From Xiheicaenibacterium sp046351325 (lineage in GTDB: Bacteria; Myxococcota_A; Polyangia; Polyangiales; Polyangiaceae), in NCBI GenBank assembly GCA_046351325.1, contig JAXLYR010000003.1, positions 930,001 to 994,000 on the forward strand: 64,000 nucleotides of DNA, in the 5' to 3' direction. The position numbers and the translations under genes are program-made. The notes below the pieces were generated by a model. It saw only the letters and a program-made list of their open reading frames with translations, was not told the DNA's origin and ran no database searches. The first letter of the stretch is position 1; each line of letters begins with the position of its first letter. This document shows positions 1-8,486 of the stretch, one piece after another.

Positions 1-2412
1 CCCGACGTCTTGATCGGCCTCGCCGACGAGAGCGGCCCGCCTCGGCCCGCTGAGGTCGCCGCGCGCCTCAACCAGGCGATGAGCCTCACTCCGACGACGC
101 GCTCCGCGCTCGCCGTCCAGCCCTCGATCAAGAAGGGCGCGACCATCCAGATCTCCGATCGGTCGAGGAACCTCGAGGCGCAGAGCTCCGAGCCCATCGC
201 GCTGCCGCTCGCATCCGTCACGCCGTTCTCGTCGATGTTGATGGGCGCTGCGGCCCCGTCCAGCGAGGACGAGGGCGGGGGCGGGACCATCGCGCTGCGG
301 CCGGCCAAGGCTGCTCCAGCTGCTGCGGCTCGCCAGACTGGCGGGGCGTCGGCTCCGCGCGTGGGTCTCGCTGTCGGGGCTTGGCGCGCGCGCGAGCTCC
401 TCTTCACGTCGTCGACGCGCGAGGTCTACGCGGCCTTTCACGCTGTACAAGGAACGACGGGTCGGCTCGTCGTCCTCAAGCAAACCGCGCTCGCCGACGA
501 GGGCGCGCGGCGCGCGCTGAAGAGCGAGATCGCCTTGCGTACGCGCGTTGGGCACCCGGGCTTCGTGAGCGTCATCGATCGCGGCGCGACCGCCGAGATC
601 GGTCCCTACTGCGTCGAGGCCACGCCTCTCGGCACGCGCCTCGACGACCTCGTTGCGCTCGGCGCGCCGCTGCCCCCCGACCGCGCGCGCGCGCTGCTCG
701 ACCTCGTCCTCGAGGCCCTCTCGAGCCTGCACGAGGTCGGCCTCGTCCACGGCGCGATCGGCCCCGCGGCCGTTTGGTTGAACGCCGACGCCATCTCGAT
801 CGAGGGCTTCCCCATCCTGCGTGAGGCTTCGGATCGACGGCCACCGGTCGACGCTCCGCGGTTGGCGCTTCCATTTTTGTCACCGGAGCTCGCGTCGTCG
901 GTGTGGGATCGCATCTCGCCCGCGACGGACGTGTGGGGCGCCGCGGCCACGTTCCTCTTCGCCGCGACCGGCGCGACCCCTCAGGCGCTCTATCGCTTGC
1001 GCGACGTCCTCTCGGAGTCCGACGGCGCCTTGCTCGCGGCGATCGACCGCGCGCTCGATCCGCGGAGCGAGGCTCGGTTCGAATCGGCCTCCGCGTTCGC
1101 GTGCGCCGTCTCGGGTCGCGTCGACCAAGCTCCACCCGAGGAGCCGCCCGCATCGTCCTTCTCCGAGCAGTCCCCCTCTCTGCGCGACGTTGGAGGCCGA
1201 ATCGACCCCCCCGAAGAGGACGTGGACGACGACAGCGACACGATCCCGCCCGCTGCGCCCCCGCAGATGGAGCTTCCGCCGCTGCCCGCGTTCGTTCCTC
1301 CGCCGGCGCTCGTGCTGCCTTCGGTCGCTGCGGTATCGGCCCCACCCGCGGCCGAGATCGAGAGCCTCGCCGCGGAGGACGTAATCCTCGAGGAGGACGA
1401 CGACGACGAGCTCGACGCGCCAACGCCGCCCCCGCGGACCGCACCACCACCACCGCCATCGATCTCCGGGCGTCGCGAGCCCGAGGCGTTTCGCGCGGAC
1501 TCGACCGACGAAGAGCCCGCCCCCGAAGACACCGGCGACTTCGGCTCTCAGACCCTCTTCGGCGTGCGATCTCAGGCCGGCCCCGTGATGCCATTCGCGC
1601 CTCAGCGCGACGCCTCCGAGCGCGGCCCGCGCGCGCGGGGCGGCACTCCGTGGGAGCCGACTCCAGCGTCGTCCGCGCAGGCGTCGAAGCCCGCTGCCGG
1701 TGAAGAGTCGACCGCGATGATCGATGTGGGGCAGCTTCGCTCGGTCGCGCGGACCGCCGCGGCGCCGCTCCGCTCGGTGCCTGCGGGCTCCCCGCTCCCG
1801 TTCCGCCAGGGCCGCGCACCATCGACCGTCGCGTCCTATCGCTCGCCAGAGCCAGCGCGGCCGTCGACCTCCCCGCCACCACCGATGGCGGCGAAAGCGA
1901 CCCAGGTCCCCTCGACCCCGGTGCCGCCGCCGCCCGACGCGGGGATGCCGTTCCGCTCTGCGCTCCCGTTCGCGTCCGCCCCCGCCATCCCTTGGGAGGG
2001 CGCGCGCGCGCCGGCCCAGCCGCTGCCGCTCGCGCCCGTCTCCGATTGGGGTGCACGCGGCGCTCCCGCGATCGGCCAATTCCCCCTCGGGCAGAGCCCT
2101 ATTGCTCAATCGAGCCCTATTGCCCAATCGGGCGCTATTGCCCAATCGGGCGCTACTGCTCAATCGGGCCCTGTTGCCCAATCGAGCGCTATTGCCCAAT
2201 CGGGCGCTCCGCTCCCTGCGCGGGTCCTCGCTGCCCGCTTCCTCGACCGCGAGCGGCGCGCGTCCATCCTGCACGAGGCGGGCGTGACGACGCTCTCGCT
2301 CGATCAAGGCATCGAGGAGAGCATCGAGCGCATCGACCGCGAGGCCCAATCCGGTTCGCTGACTTCGCTGTCGGAGCTCCTCGGCGCGCTTCACGAGTAC
2401 GCCATCAGCTAG
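1..2412 (+). CDS. Pseudokinase-like protein with long Pro/Ala-rich tail (5' end cut by window)
   Basis: The frame is open to the first base, so the N terminus may lie outside; the first possible start inside is TTG at 10, used for numbering. Residues about 122-365 follow a Ser/Thr kinase fold: LVVLK keeps the lysine of the N lobe, and TDVWG fits helix F. The catalytic loop reads HGAIGPAAV where active kinases have H-D-x-K-x-x-N, and the DFG site reads EGF, so the catalytic Asp, Lys, Asn and metal-binding Asp are all replaced. I infer a binding or scaffold role rather than phosphotransfer. Residues about 370-700 are acidic and Pro-rich and include an IDV...LPF stretch, followed by six-residue repeats and a short helical C terminus. 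Myxobacteria carry many such kinase-like proteins; the partner is unknown. Confidence 0.7.
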   Translation, partial: PDVLIGLADESGPPRPAEVAARLNQAMSLTPTTRSALAVQPSIKKGATIQISDRSRNLEAQSSEPIALPLASVTPFSSMLMGAAAPSSEDEGGGGTIALRPAKAAPAAAARQTGGASAPRVGLAVGAWRARELLFTSSTREVYAAFHAVQGTTGRLVVLKQTALADEGARRALKSEIALRTRVGHPGFVSVIDRGATAEIGPYCVEATPLGTRLDDLVALGAPLPPDRARALLDLVLEALSSLHEVGLVHGAIGPAAVWLNADAISIEGFPILREASDRRPPVDAPRLALPFLSPELASSVWDRISPATDVWGAAATFLFAATGATPQALYRLRDVLSESDGALLAAIDRALDPRSEARFESASAFACAVSGRVDQAPPEEPPASSFSEQSPSLRDVGGRIDPPEEDVDDDSDTIPPAAPPQMELPPLPAFVPPPALVLPSVAAVSAPPAAEIESLAAEDVILEEDDDDELDAPTPPPRTAPPPPPSISGRREPEAFRADSTDEEPAPEDTGDFGSQTLFGVRSQAGPVMPFAPQRDASERGPRARGGTPWEPTPASSAQASKPAAGEESTAMIDVGQLRSVARTAAAPLRSVPAGSPLPFRQGRAPSTVASYRSPEPARPSTSPPPPMAAKATQVPSTPVPPPPDAGMPFRSALPFASAPAIPWEGARAPAQPLPLAPVSDWGARGAPAIGQFPLGQSPIAQSSPIAQSGAIAQSGATAQSGPVAQSSAIAQSGAPLPARVLAARFLDRERRASILHEAGVTTLSLDQGIEESIERIDREAQSGSLTSLSELLGALHEYAIS
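2095..2208 (+). repeat. Six 18-bp in-frame tandem repeats
   Basis: Six units of an 18-bp repeat, of the form AGCCCTATTGCCCAATCG, plus a 6-bp partial lie in frame in the pseudokinase-like gene and encode S/G-P/A-I-A-Q-S hexapeptides. Units differ at a few positions, which suggests age or selection rather than a very recent expansion. Confidence 0.9.
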
Positions 2413-2461
2413 CCCGGGGAAACGAAGTCTCCGCGCAAAGACAATGGGCTAGCTTGAGCGG

Positions 2462-4279
2462 ATGGCGCGGTTCTTCCTGTCGGCCCTCGCAGCCTTCGTC
2501 CTCACGTTGTTCTTCTTGCCGCTCGTGATGGTCGCCGCGCTCTGGCCAGTCAGCGAGTCCGATGGTGGCGCGCTCCGCGCCGAGGTCTGGGATCCGAAAT
2601 CGGGCGAGTGGAGCGCGACCGAGCCGCTCCAGCATCCTCGCACTCCGCAGGTGCTCGAGGTGCAGGCGGACGGGACCGTCGTCGCGATCGGCTCGTTCCG
2701 CGGCTCCGACGACGCGGAGTCCTATGATCCGAAGACGAATCGGTGGTCGCTGGTCGCTCCTCGCGAGCCGACAGCCTCGCCGACCGTGCCGTGGCTCGAG
2801 GACTCGAACATGAGCATCCTCCGCTTCCCCGGCGGCGCGATCGCGTGGCCCTACGACTACGAAAACCCCGAGTCGACCAAGCCTCGGCCTGTGAAGGTCT
2901 GGACCGCCGATGGGGGATGGCGCGCCGCGGGCGAGGGGCCGCCGCTCTCGCTCGCGATCGCGACGCGCACGAGCGATGGCCTCTGGGTCATGGTCGCGGA
3001 CTCGGCTGCGTACGTCTTCCGCGAGGCCCCGTCGAAGCCAGGCGCGCCCGCCGAGACGAGCCCGCCAGCGACGTGGCAATCGTTCACAATCCCCGAGCGC
3101 GCAGGCCAGCGCACCGTTCAGCCGCTCGCGGACGGCACGCTGCTCATTTGGTCGAGCGACGGCACGACCATCGAGGCCGCCGTGCTCGATCCGACGAAGC
3201 AGACCATCACGTCGACCTCGACCAATCACTGGATCACAGGCGACATGCAGACAGCGCTCTTGCCCGACGGCAGGGTGCTCGCAGTGGGCGGCGCCGCGAC
3301 CGAGCACCTCGTGCCGGGTGGCATCGCCATCCGCGTGGGCGCGGGCCTCGCGGTCATCGTCCTCGTCGTCTCCGTCGCGATGCTCTGGCCGCGGTTCAAA
3401 CCCTCCGCGGGTGGCTTCGCGCTAGGCGGGGTCTTCTCGTTCTTGTTCCAGGCCGGACTCGCGTTCTTGTTCATCCTCGCAGCGCTCGGGGCTGCTCATG
3501 GCAGGCCGATCCGACGCGACGGTCGGCGGGTCCGATCGCGCTGGCGCTCGCGGTCGAAAGCCGAGGGCGCGGTCGCGACCGCCGTCGAGCCGCGCTGGGT
3601 CGGGGCTGTTTGGTACGCCGACGCGCAGCTCGAGCACGACTCCGTGACGGCCTTCGAGGAGCTCGCGAGCGATCTCACCGCGCACGGCGCGCCCGCGGTG
3701 CTCGTCGCGCGAGCCGAGCGCGCCGCGCGCGAGGAGGCCGAACACACCGATGTTTGCTTGAACATCGTTCGCGCTTATTGGCCCGAGATCGACCTTCGAT
3801 CGAGCGGTGAGCCGCCGAAGCGGCGCGGCTCGAAGTCCCTCGAGGAGGTCGCGCTCGAGGCCCTCGAGGACGGCTGCTTCGGCGAGGGTCTCTCGGCCGA
3901 GATCGCTCTCCGCGCCGCCGCTCAGGCGAGTCGCCCCGAGCTCGCGACGGCGCTCTCGCGCATCGGCCGAGACGAGGCTTCACACGCGGAGCTCGCGTGG
4001 GACGTGCTCGCGTTCGCGATCGAACGCGGCGGCGAGCCGCTCGTCGCGAGGCTCCGCGAGGCCTGGTCGCGCCTCGAGCGGCGCGAGCGTTGGCGCTCAC
4101 GGATCTTCCAGCTCGATGCGGGCGCGCTCCTCGGCGACCGCGCTCGCGAGCACGGTCGGCTCGGCCGCGAGGCCACGGCGCGCGCGCGCCGCCGCACGCT
4201 CGGCCGCGTGGGCGCCAGGTTCGCCGCTATGCAGGCTCCAGCTGGCCGACCGTCAGATCGCTCACTCCCTGTGCAATGA
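2462..4279 (+). CDS. Membrane kelch-like / ferritin-like domain fusion protein
   Basis: The first about 30 residues form a membrane segment. Residues 35-280 carry kelch-like stretches (EVWDPKSGEW, SYDPKTNRW). Two more membrane segments follow at about 280-345. From GRPIRRDGR at about 350 the protein is a ferritin-like four-helix domain of a type common in myxobacterial proteins, with the di-iron ligand pattern E (in LEHDSV), EEAEH, E (in GCFGEG) and DEASH. The frame is continuous, so this looks like a true fusion rather than two genes. What the di-iron site would oxidise is unknown. Its 3' end overlaps the convergent regulator gene by 53 bp. Confidence 0.7.
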   Translation: MARFFLSALAAFVLTLFFLPLVMVAALWPVSESDGGALRAEVWDPKSGEWSATEPLQHPRTPQVLEVQADGTVVAIGSFRGSDDAESYDPKTNRWSLVAPREPTASPTVPWLEDSNMSILRFPGGAIAWPYDYENPESTKPRPVKVWTADGGWRAAGEGPPLSLAIATRTSDGLWVMVADSAAYVFREAPSKPGAPAETSPPATWQSFTIPERAGQRTVQPLADGTLLIWSSDGTTIEAAVLDPTKQTITSTSTNHWITGDMQTALLPDGRVLAVGGAATEHLVPGGIAIRVGAGLAVIVLVVSVAMLWPRFKPSAGGFALGGVFSFLFQAGLAFLFILAALGAAHGRPIRRDGRRVRSRWRSRSKAEGAVATAVEPRWVGAVWYADAQLEHDSVTAFEELASDLTAHGAPAVLVARAERAAREEAEHTDVCLNIVRAYWPEIDLRSSGEPPKRRGSKSLEEVALEALEDGCFGEGLSAEIALRAAAQASRPELATALSRIGRDEASHAELAWDVLAFAIERGGEPLVARLREAWSRLERRERWRSRIFQLDAGALLGDRAREHGRLGREATARARRRTLGRVGARFAAMQAPAGRPSDRSLPVQ

Positions 4280-5432
4280 CGATGTCAAAGCGATTCTTGC
4301 TGCGCGCGTAGTCCGCGGTCTCCCAGTTCAGATCCCCGCCGACTGCGCCGAGCTTCAGCGTGTCGATCGTGACCTTGACCGCGCCGGCGCCGACCGCGAC
4401 GCGGACGGGGACCCCCGCGGGCCTCAGCACGGTGAGCGAGTTCGCGCCCCCTCCGACGCGGATCGTGACCGTGCCCTTCGGCGCGCCGAGCGAGCAGCGC
4501 AGGTGGCTCGCGCCGCCGTCGATCTCCACGCCGGTGACGTCGATATCCCTGAGATCGGCCTCGGTGTGCGAGACCCCGCCGCCGATCTCGATGCGCCAGG
4601 GGATGTTCGAATTGAGGGTGATCCGCGCGCTGCTCTTGCGCCAGTCGAAGACCTGGAGAATTCCAAACTTGTAAGTAACCGTGACCCGATCGCCCGAGCT
4701 CACGCAGGTCGGCTGCGTCCCCGTGAAGCTCGCTTGGTAGAGCTTGGGCTCGGCGCCGCCCGACAGGGTCACGTGCGCTGCGCCGCGGGTGAAGATGAGG
4801 TGGCCACGCGCGGTCGCGCCGAGCGCGCGTGAGAAGGTCTGCTCGCCGCCTTCACCCTCGACGTTGGCCGGCGACCCCGCGGGCTGTGTGAGCTTGAGCG
4901 TCTCGTCGGCGACGATGGCCGCGGCCTTGCGGCAGTAGTCGCGGACGAGCTCGAGCTCCTCGTTCGAGTAGCTCGCGCAGAGCTCATGCATCGCGTGGGC
5001 GAGCGGCGCTTGGATGGGCTCGAGCTCGCGCGTCCGCGCGTCGACGACGTGGACGAGCACCTGCCGCCGATCCTTCGGGTCCTTCTCGCGGCGCACGTAC
5101 CCAGCGCGCTCGAGCCGGTCGAGGACACCGGTGATCGCTCCCGTCGAGAGGTTGATTCGCTCCGCGAGCTGCCCGGGTGTGAGCGAGTCCTCGGCGCGCG
5201 TGATGAGATCGAGCGACCTCCAGTCGGACACCGTGAGGCCCGCGCGCTCGGCGAGGGCCTGCTGGTAGAGCATCGTGCGGGAGCTGAGCTCCCGACCCGC
5301 TTGCGTGACCTCCTCCGCGAGCTTGTCGATCGCGCCTTCGTCTCGGCGTTTGGGTTCGCGCTCCGCGCTCCGCCCTCCCTCTCCGCTTGCGCCGCGCTTA
5401 CCGGAGCGTCCGCCCGAGCTGCCTCCTGCCAT
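4227..5432 (-). CDS. MarR-family regulator fused to a toastrack/DUF2807-like beta domain
   Basis: After a basic, Gly/Ser-rich N terminus, residues about 40-175 are a MarR winged helix: LTPGQLAERINLSTGAITGV is the DNA-reading helix region and the wing is REKDPKDRRQVLVHVV. Residues about 185-401 form a repetitive beta domain (RGHLIFTRGAAHVTLSG, then SHTEADLRDIDVTG) like the DUF2807/DUF4097 toastrack folds usually found in secreted or membrane-anchored proteins. No membrane segment is seen. It faces an ABC exporter operon across a 96-bp gap with palindromes, so I infer it represses that operon and perhaps its own gene. The beta domain may sense a ligand. MarR proteins are usually near 150 residues; this one is 401. 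Confidence 0.8.
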   Translation of the reverse strand: MAGGSSGGRSGKRGASGEGGRSAEREPKRRDEGAIDKLAEEVTQAGRELSSRTMLYQQALAERAGLTVSDWRSLDLITRAEDSLTPGQLAERINLSTGAITGVLDRLERAGYVRREKDPKDRRQVLVHVVDARTRELEPIQAPLAHAMHELCASYSNEELELVRDYCRKAAAIVADETLKLTQPAGSPANVEGEGGEQTFSRALGATARGHLIFTRGAAHVTLSGGAEPKLYQASFTGTQPTCVSSGDRVTVTYKFGILQVFDWRKSSARITLNSNIPWRIEIGGGVSHTEADLRDIDVTGVEIDGGASHLRCSLGAPKGTVTIRVGGGANSLTVLRPAGVPVRVAVGAGAVKVTIDTLKLGAVGGDLNWETADYARSKNRFDIVIAQGVSDLTVGQLEPA

Positions 5433-5437
5433 GTCGA

Positions 5438-5505
5438 TATTTTAGTTGCCGAAATAAATTGGGCAATGGACTTGCGGGCCAAAGTATTTTGTCTTAGTTA
5501 CTAAG
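5438..5505. promoter_or_regulatory. Candidate MarR operators between regulator and exporter operon
   Basis: The AT-rich divergent gap holds a perfect 13-bp palindrome CTTAGTTACTAAG at 5493-5505 and a looser inverted repeat TTTTAGTTGCCGAAATAAA near 5440-5458 that shares TTAGTT. Such spacing and symmetry fit MarR dimer sites. The assignment is inferred from position. Confidence 0.5.
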
Positions 5506-5528
5506 AGACTTCGGTCGAAAGGGATCGC

Positions 5529-6563
5529 ATGAAGCCCACCCTCGACGCTCTACGAATTGAGCGGGGGCCGTCCTCCGCCTTGCGCTCGCCGCGCGCCGCT
5601 GCCGGCGAAACACCCCAAAGCCCAACGCGGGTGAGGGTCGGTCGCGTCCTCAAAGCTCTCTTCATAGCCGCCATTCTGGTCACAATCACAACGCTGACCA
5701 TCCAGTTCGTGCGAGCGCGCCTTCGTGAGCATGAGCGCAGCTCGACGGGCCCGGCGCCTGCGATCGACGCCAGCCCTCCACTGGAGACAGAGCTCTCGGC
5801 GACGGGTTATGTCGTCGCGGTCCGACGCGCCAAGCTTGGGTGTGCCGCGCCCGGGCGGGTCGATCAGTTCGCTCTCGAGCTCGGGGACACAGTGCGCGCG
5901 CGCGACGTCCTCGTCGTGCTCGACGCGAGCGCGGCCCGCTCGAAACTTACAGTCTCGAAAGCGAGAGTCGCCGCCGCGGCCTCGCGGATAGCGGTCGCGC
6001 GCGCCGAGCTCGCGGCCGAGGAGCTCGTGGCCTCGCGCGACCGAGCGCTCGCCGAGGACGGCGCGATCCCCGCGGCCGTGGCCAAAGACAGCGCCGCTCG
6101 GACTGAGGTGTTGCGCGCGAGCCTCCGCGTCCAAGAGGCCGAGCTCGGCGCCGCGACGGCCGAGCAAGCGGACCTCCAGCGCGGGCTCGACGACTATGTC
6201 GTTCGCGCCCCGTTCGACGGCGTTGTCAGCGCCAAATCGGCCGAGGTCGGCGAGTTCGTCGCGGCCGGGGCTCCAGTCCTCGAGCTCGTCGACGTCGCCA
6301 GTCTGGTGGTCGAGGCCGAGGTCCCCGAGGCTCGCCTATCCGCCATTCAGCCCGAGGCCGACTGTGAGGTCGTGCTCGACGCGATGCCCGCGGCGCCGCT
6401 CGCCTGTCGCGTGTCGAGTCTCTTGCCGCGCATCGACCGAGCGAAGGCGACTGTCTCCGTCCGCCTCGCGCTCGAGCGGCCGCCCGCCGCGCTGCGCGAG
6501 AACATGGCAGCCAGAGTTCGCTTGCACCGAAAGGCGCCTGCTCCGGCGGCGCCGACTCTTTAG
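5529..6563 (+). CDS. HlyD/MacA-like periplasmic adaptor of ABC exporter
   Basis: A 344-residue membrane fusion protein. A cytoplasmic N terminus of about 35 residues precedes one membrane helix (LFIAAILVTITTLTIQFV). A biotinyl-lipoyl half-motif (GCAAPGRVDQFALELGDTVRARDVLVVLD) sits before a coiled-coil hairpin at about 140-215, and VRAPFDGVVSAKSAEVGEFV marks the second lipoyl half. It would join the inner-membrane ABC complex to an outer-membrane channel; no TolC-like gene is in the window. First gene of a four-gene operon; the ATPase starts 30 bp downstream. The ATG at 5529 is chosen because it opens the frame just after the regulatory gap. Confidence 0.85.
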   Translation: MKPTLDALRIERGPSSALRSPRAAAGETPQSPTRVRVGRVLKALFIAAILVTITTLTIQFVRARLREHERSSTGPAPAIDASPPLETELSATGYVVAVRRAKLGCAAPGRVDQFALELGDTVRARDVLVVLDASAARSKLTVSKARVAAAASRIAVARAELAAEELVASRDRALAEDGAIPAAVAKDSAARTEVLRASLRVQEAELGAATAEQADLQRGLDDYVVRAPFDGVVSAKSAEVGEFVAAGAPVLELVDVASLVVEAEVPEARLSAIQPEADCEVVLDAMPAAPLACRVSSLLPRIDRAKATVSVRLALERPPAALRENMAARVRLHRKAPAPAAPTL

Positions 6564-6593
6564 CACATTGTCCGACGGAGAGAGGAGCCGACC

Positions 6594-7274
6594 ATGACCG
6601 AGTTCTCGAGCGCCATCGTCATGCGCGATCTGGGTAAAGACTATAAACGCGGCGGCGACTCGCTGCGCATCTTGGACAGCATCAACCTCGACATTCGCCA
6701 CGGCGCGTTCGAGGCGCTCATGGGGCCCTCGGGGTCGGGAAAGTCCACGCTGCTCAACGTGGTCGCGGGGCTCGACAGGCCGACCCGCGGCACCATTCAG
6801 GTCGCGGGGGCGCGGCTCGACCCCATGACCGACGCCGAGCTCGCGCGCTTCCGAGCGCGTCACCTCGGTATCGTCTTTCAAACCTACAATCTATTGCCCG
6901 TCCTCTCGGCGGTCGAGAATGTCATGTTGCCGCTCCTCCTCTTCGGGTTCGGGCGCAGCGAGCGCAGGCGGCGCGCCGAGGCCGCGCTGTCGCTCGTGGG
7001 CCTCGAGCATCGAATGAAGCATTATCCAGCACAGCTCTCCGGTGGTCAGGAGCAGCGCGTCGCGATCGCCCGGGCGATCGTCAATGACCCTGACGTCATC
7101 ATCGCGGACGAGCCGACTGGCGATCTCGACAGGCAGAGCGCCGACGAGGTGCTCGAGCTCTTCGTGCGGCTCAGCAAAGAGATGGGCAAGACCATCCTCA
7201 TGGTCACGCACGACCCGCAGGCCGCGGCGCGCGCCGAGACCGTACATCACTTGGACAAGGGGGCGCTCTCGTGA
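6594..7274 (+). CDS. MacB/LolD-type ABC transporter ATP-binding protein
   Basis: A full 226-residue ABC ATPase: Walker A GPSGSGKST, Q-loop in IVFQTYNLLPVLSAVENV, signature LSGGQEQRVAIARA, Walker B VIIADEPTGDLD and H-loop MVTHD. The NLLP-x-L-x-A-x-E-N-V stretch is typical of the MacB/LolD subfamily, which uses ATP to drive FtsX-type permeases. A purine-rich GGAGAGAGGAG lies just before the ATG. Its stop overlaps the start of the next gene (7271), so the two are translationally coupled. Confidence 0.92.
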   Translation: MTEFSSAIVMRDLGKDYKRGGDSLRILDSINLDIRHGAFEALMGPSGSGKSTLLNVVAGLDRPTRGTIQVAGARLDPMTDAELARFRARHLGIVFQTYNLLPVLSAVENVMLPLLLFGFGRSERRRRAEAALSLVGLEHRMKHYPAQLSGGQEQRVAIARAIVNDPDVIIADEPTGDLDRQSADEVLELFVRLSKEMGKTILMVTHDPQAAARAETVHHLDKGALS

Positions 7275-8464
7275 GCCTCTACAGCTTGGCTGCTCGCAAT
7301 GTCCTAAGAAACAAAACGAGGTTCGGCCTCACCGTCCTCGGGCTGTCCGTCGCTGTCTTGATCTTCACGACCTTTCAGACGGCGCTCGGCTCGTGGGCCG
7401 CCGCCGCGAGCTTCGCCCGCAAAGACAGGATGGTCACTCGACACAAGGTGACGTTCATCCTGTCTTTGCCCAAGCGCTATGTCGAAGAGACCCGCAACGC
7501 AAAGGGCGAAGACGGCCAGCCGCTCGTCGCCGAGGCGACCTACGCGAGCTGGTTCGGCGGGCGCGACCCCAAACACGACCGCGACTTCTTCGCCTCCGTG
7601 GCTGTCGACCCGGCGACTTACTTTACTGTCTACGACGAGGCCGACCTCGACCCTGACGCCCTGAAGCGGTTCCAAACAGACAGGAACGCGGCCGTCGTGG
7701 GGAGCCGCCTGGCGGAGAAGTTCGGCTGGGGGGTAGGGGACAGCGTGACGCTCGACTCGCCGATCTATCCAGCGCCGGAGGGCCGGCCTTGGACCTTCAC
7801 CATCGTAGGCATCTATACGACGCGAGACAAAGCGCAGGATCAGAGCTTCATCCTGTCGTGGGATCGATTGAACGACAGCTTGCCCCCCGATCAGCAGAAC
7901 CAGGTCGGTTGGATCGCGAGCAAGACGCGCGACGGTAAGGACGCGGCGACAGTCGGGGCGGCGCTCGACAAGCTCTTCGAGGACCGGGAGGCCGCGACGC
8001 TCACGCAAGACGAGCTCGCGTTCATGACTGGCTTCATGGGTATGGTCTCGGCGGTCTTGGACGTCGTCTCCGTCCTCGCGGTGGTCATACTGGCCATCCT
8101 CGGGCTCACGCTGGCCAACGCGATAGCGATGAGTGTGCGCGAGCGGACACACGAGTACGCCGCGCTCAAGGCCATCGGGTTCCGTCCTCACCACGTGGCG
8201 CAGCTCATCTTGGCAGAGGGCGCGGTGCTCGCCGCCGTCGGGGCGCTCGTCGGGACCGCGGTCGCGGTGGTCCTCGTCAACTACGGACTAGGCGCCTTCT
8301 TCGAGGCCAACCTGTCGAGCTTCTTTCCAGTCTTCCGGGTCGAGTTCAGGACAGCGTGCGCGGCGACAGGCGTGGTCATGTTGGTCGCGCTCCTCGCTTG
8401 CATCGTACCGGCCTGGGCTGCGGCGCGCGCGCCCGTCACCGAGTCTCTGCGTCGAGTGGCGTGA
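7271..8464 (+). CDS. FtsX/MacB-family ABC permease (first of two)
   Basis: 397 residues with one N-terminal membrane helix (FGLTVLGLSVAVLIFTTF), a large extracytoplasmic MacB_PCD-like domain at about 45-255, then three membrane helices ending in a typical FtsX C terminus (IVPAWAAARAPVTESLRRV). The GTG start overlaps the ATPase stop. Two related permeases follow the ATPase, so the complex is probably a heterodimer. The substrate is unknown; MacAB relatives export peptides, macrolides or lipid-linked molecules. Confidence 0.9.
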   Translation: MSLYSLAARNVLRNKTRFGLTVLGLSVAVLIFTTFQTALGSWAAAASFARKDRMVTRHKVTFILSLPKRYVEETRNAKGEDGQPLVAEATYASWFGGRDPKHDRDFFASVAVDPATYFTVYDEADLDPDALKRFQTDRNAAVVGSRLAEKFGWGVGDSVTLDSPIYPAPEGRPWTFTIVGIYTTRDKAQDQSFILSWDRLNDSLPPDQQNQVGWIASKTRDGKDAATVGAALDKLFEDREAATLTQDELAFMTGFMGMVSAVLDVVSVLAVVILAILGLTLANAIAMSVRERTHEYAALKAIGFRPHHVAQLILAEGAVLAAVGALVGTAVAVVLVNYGLGAFFEANLSSFFPVFRVEFRTACAATGVVMLVALLACIVPAWAAARAPVTESLRRVA

Positions 8465-8486
8465 CCCACTCAGATAGGACAATAGC

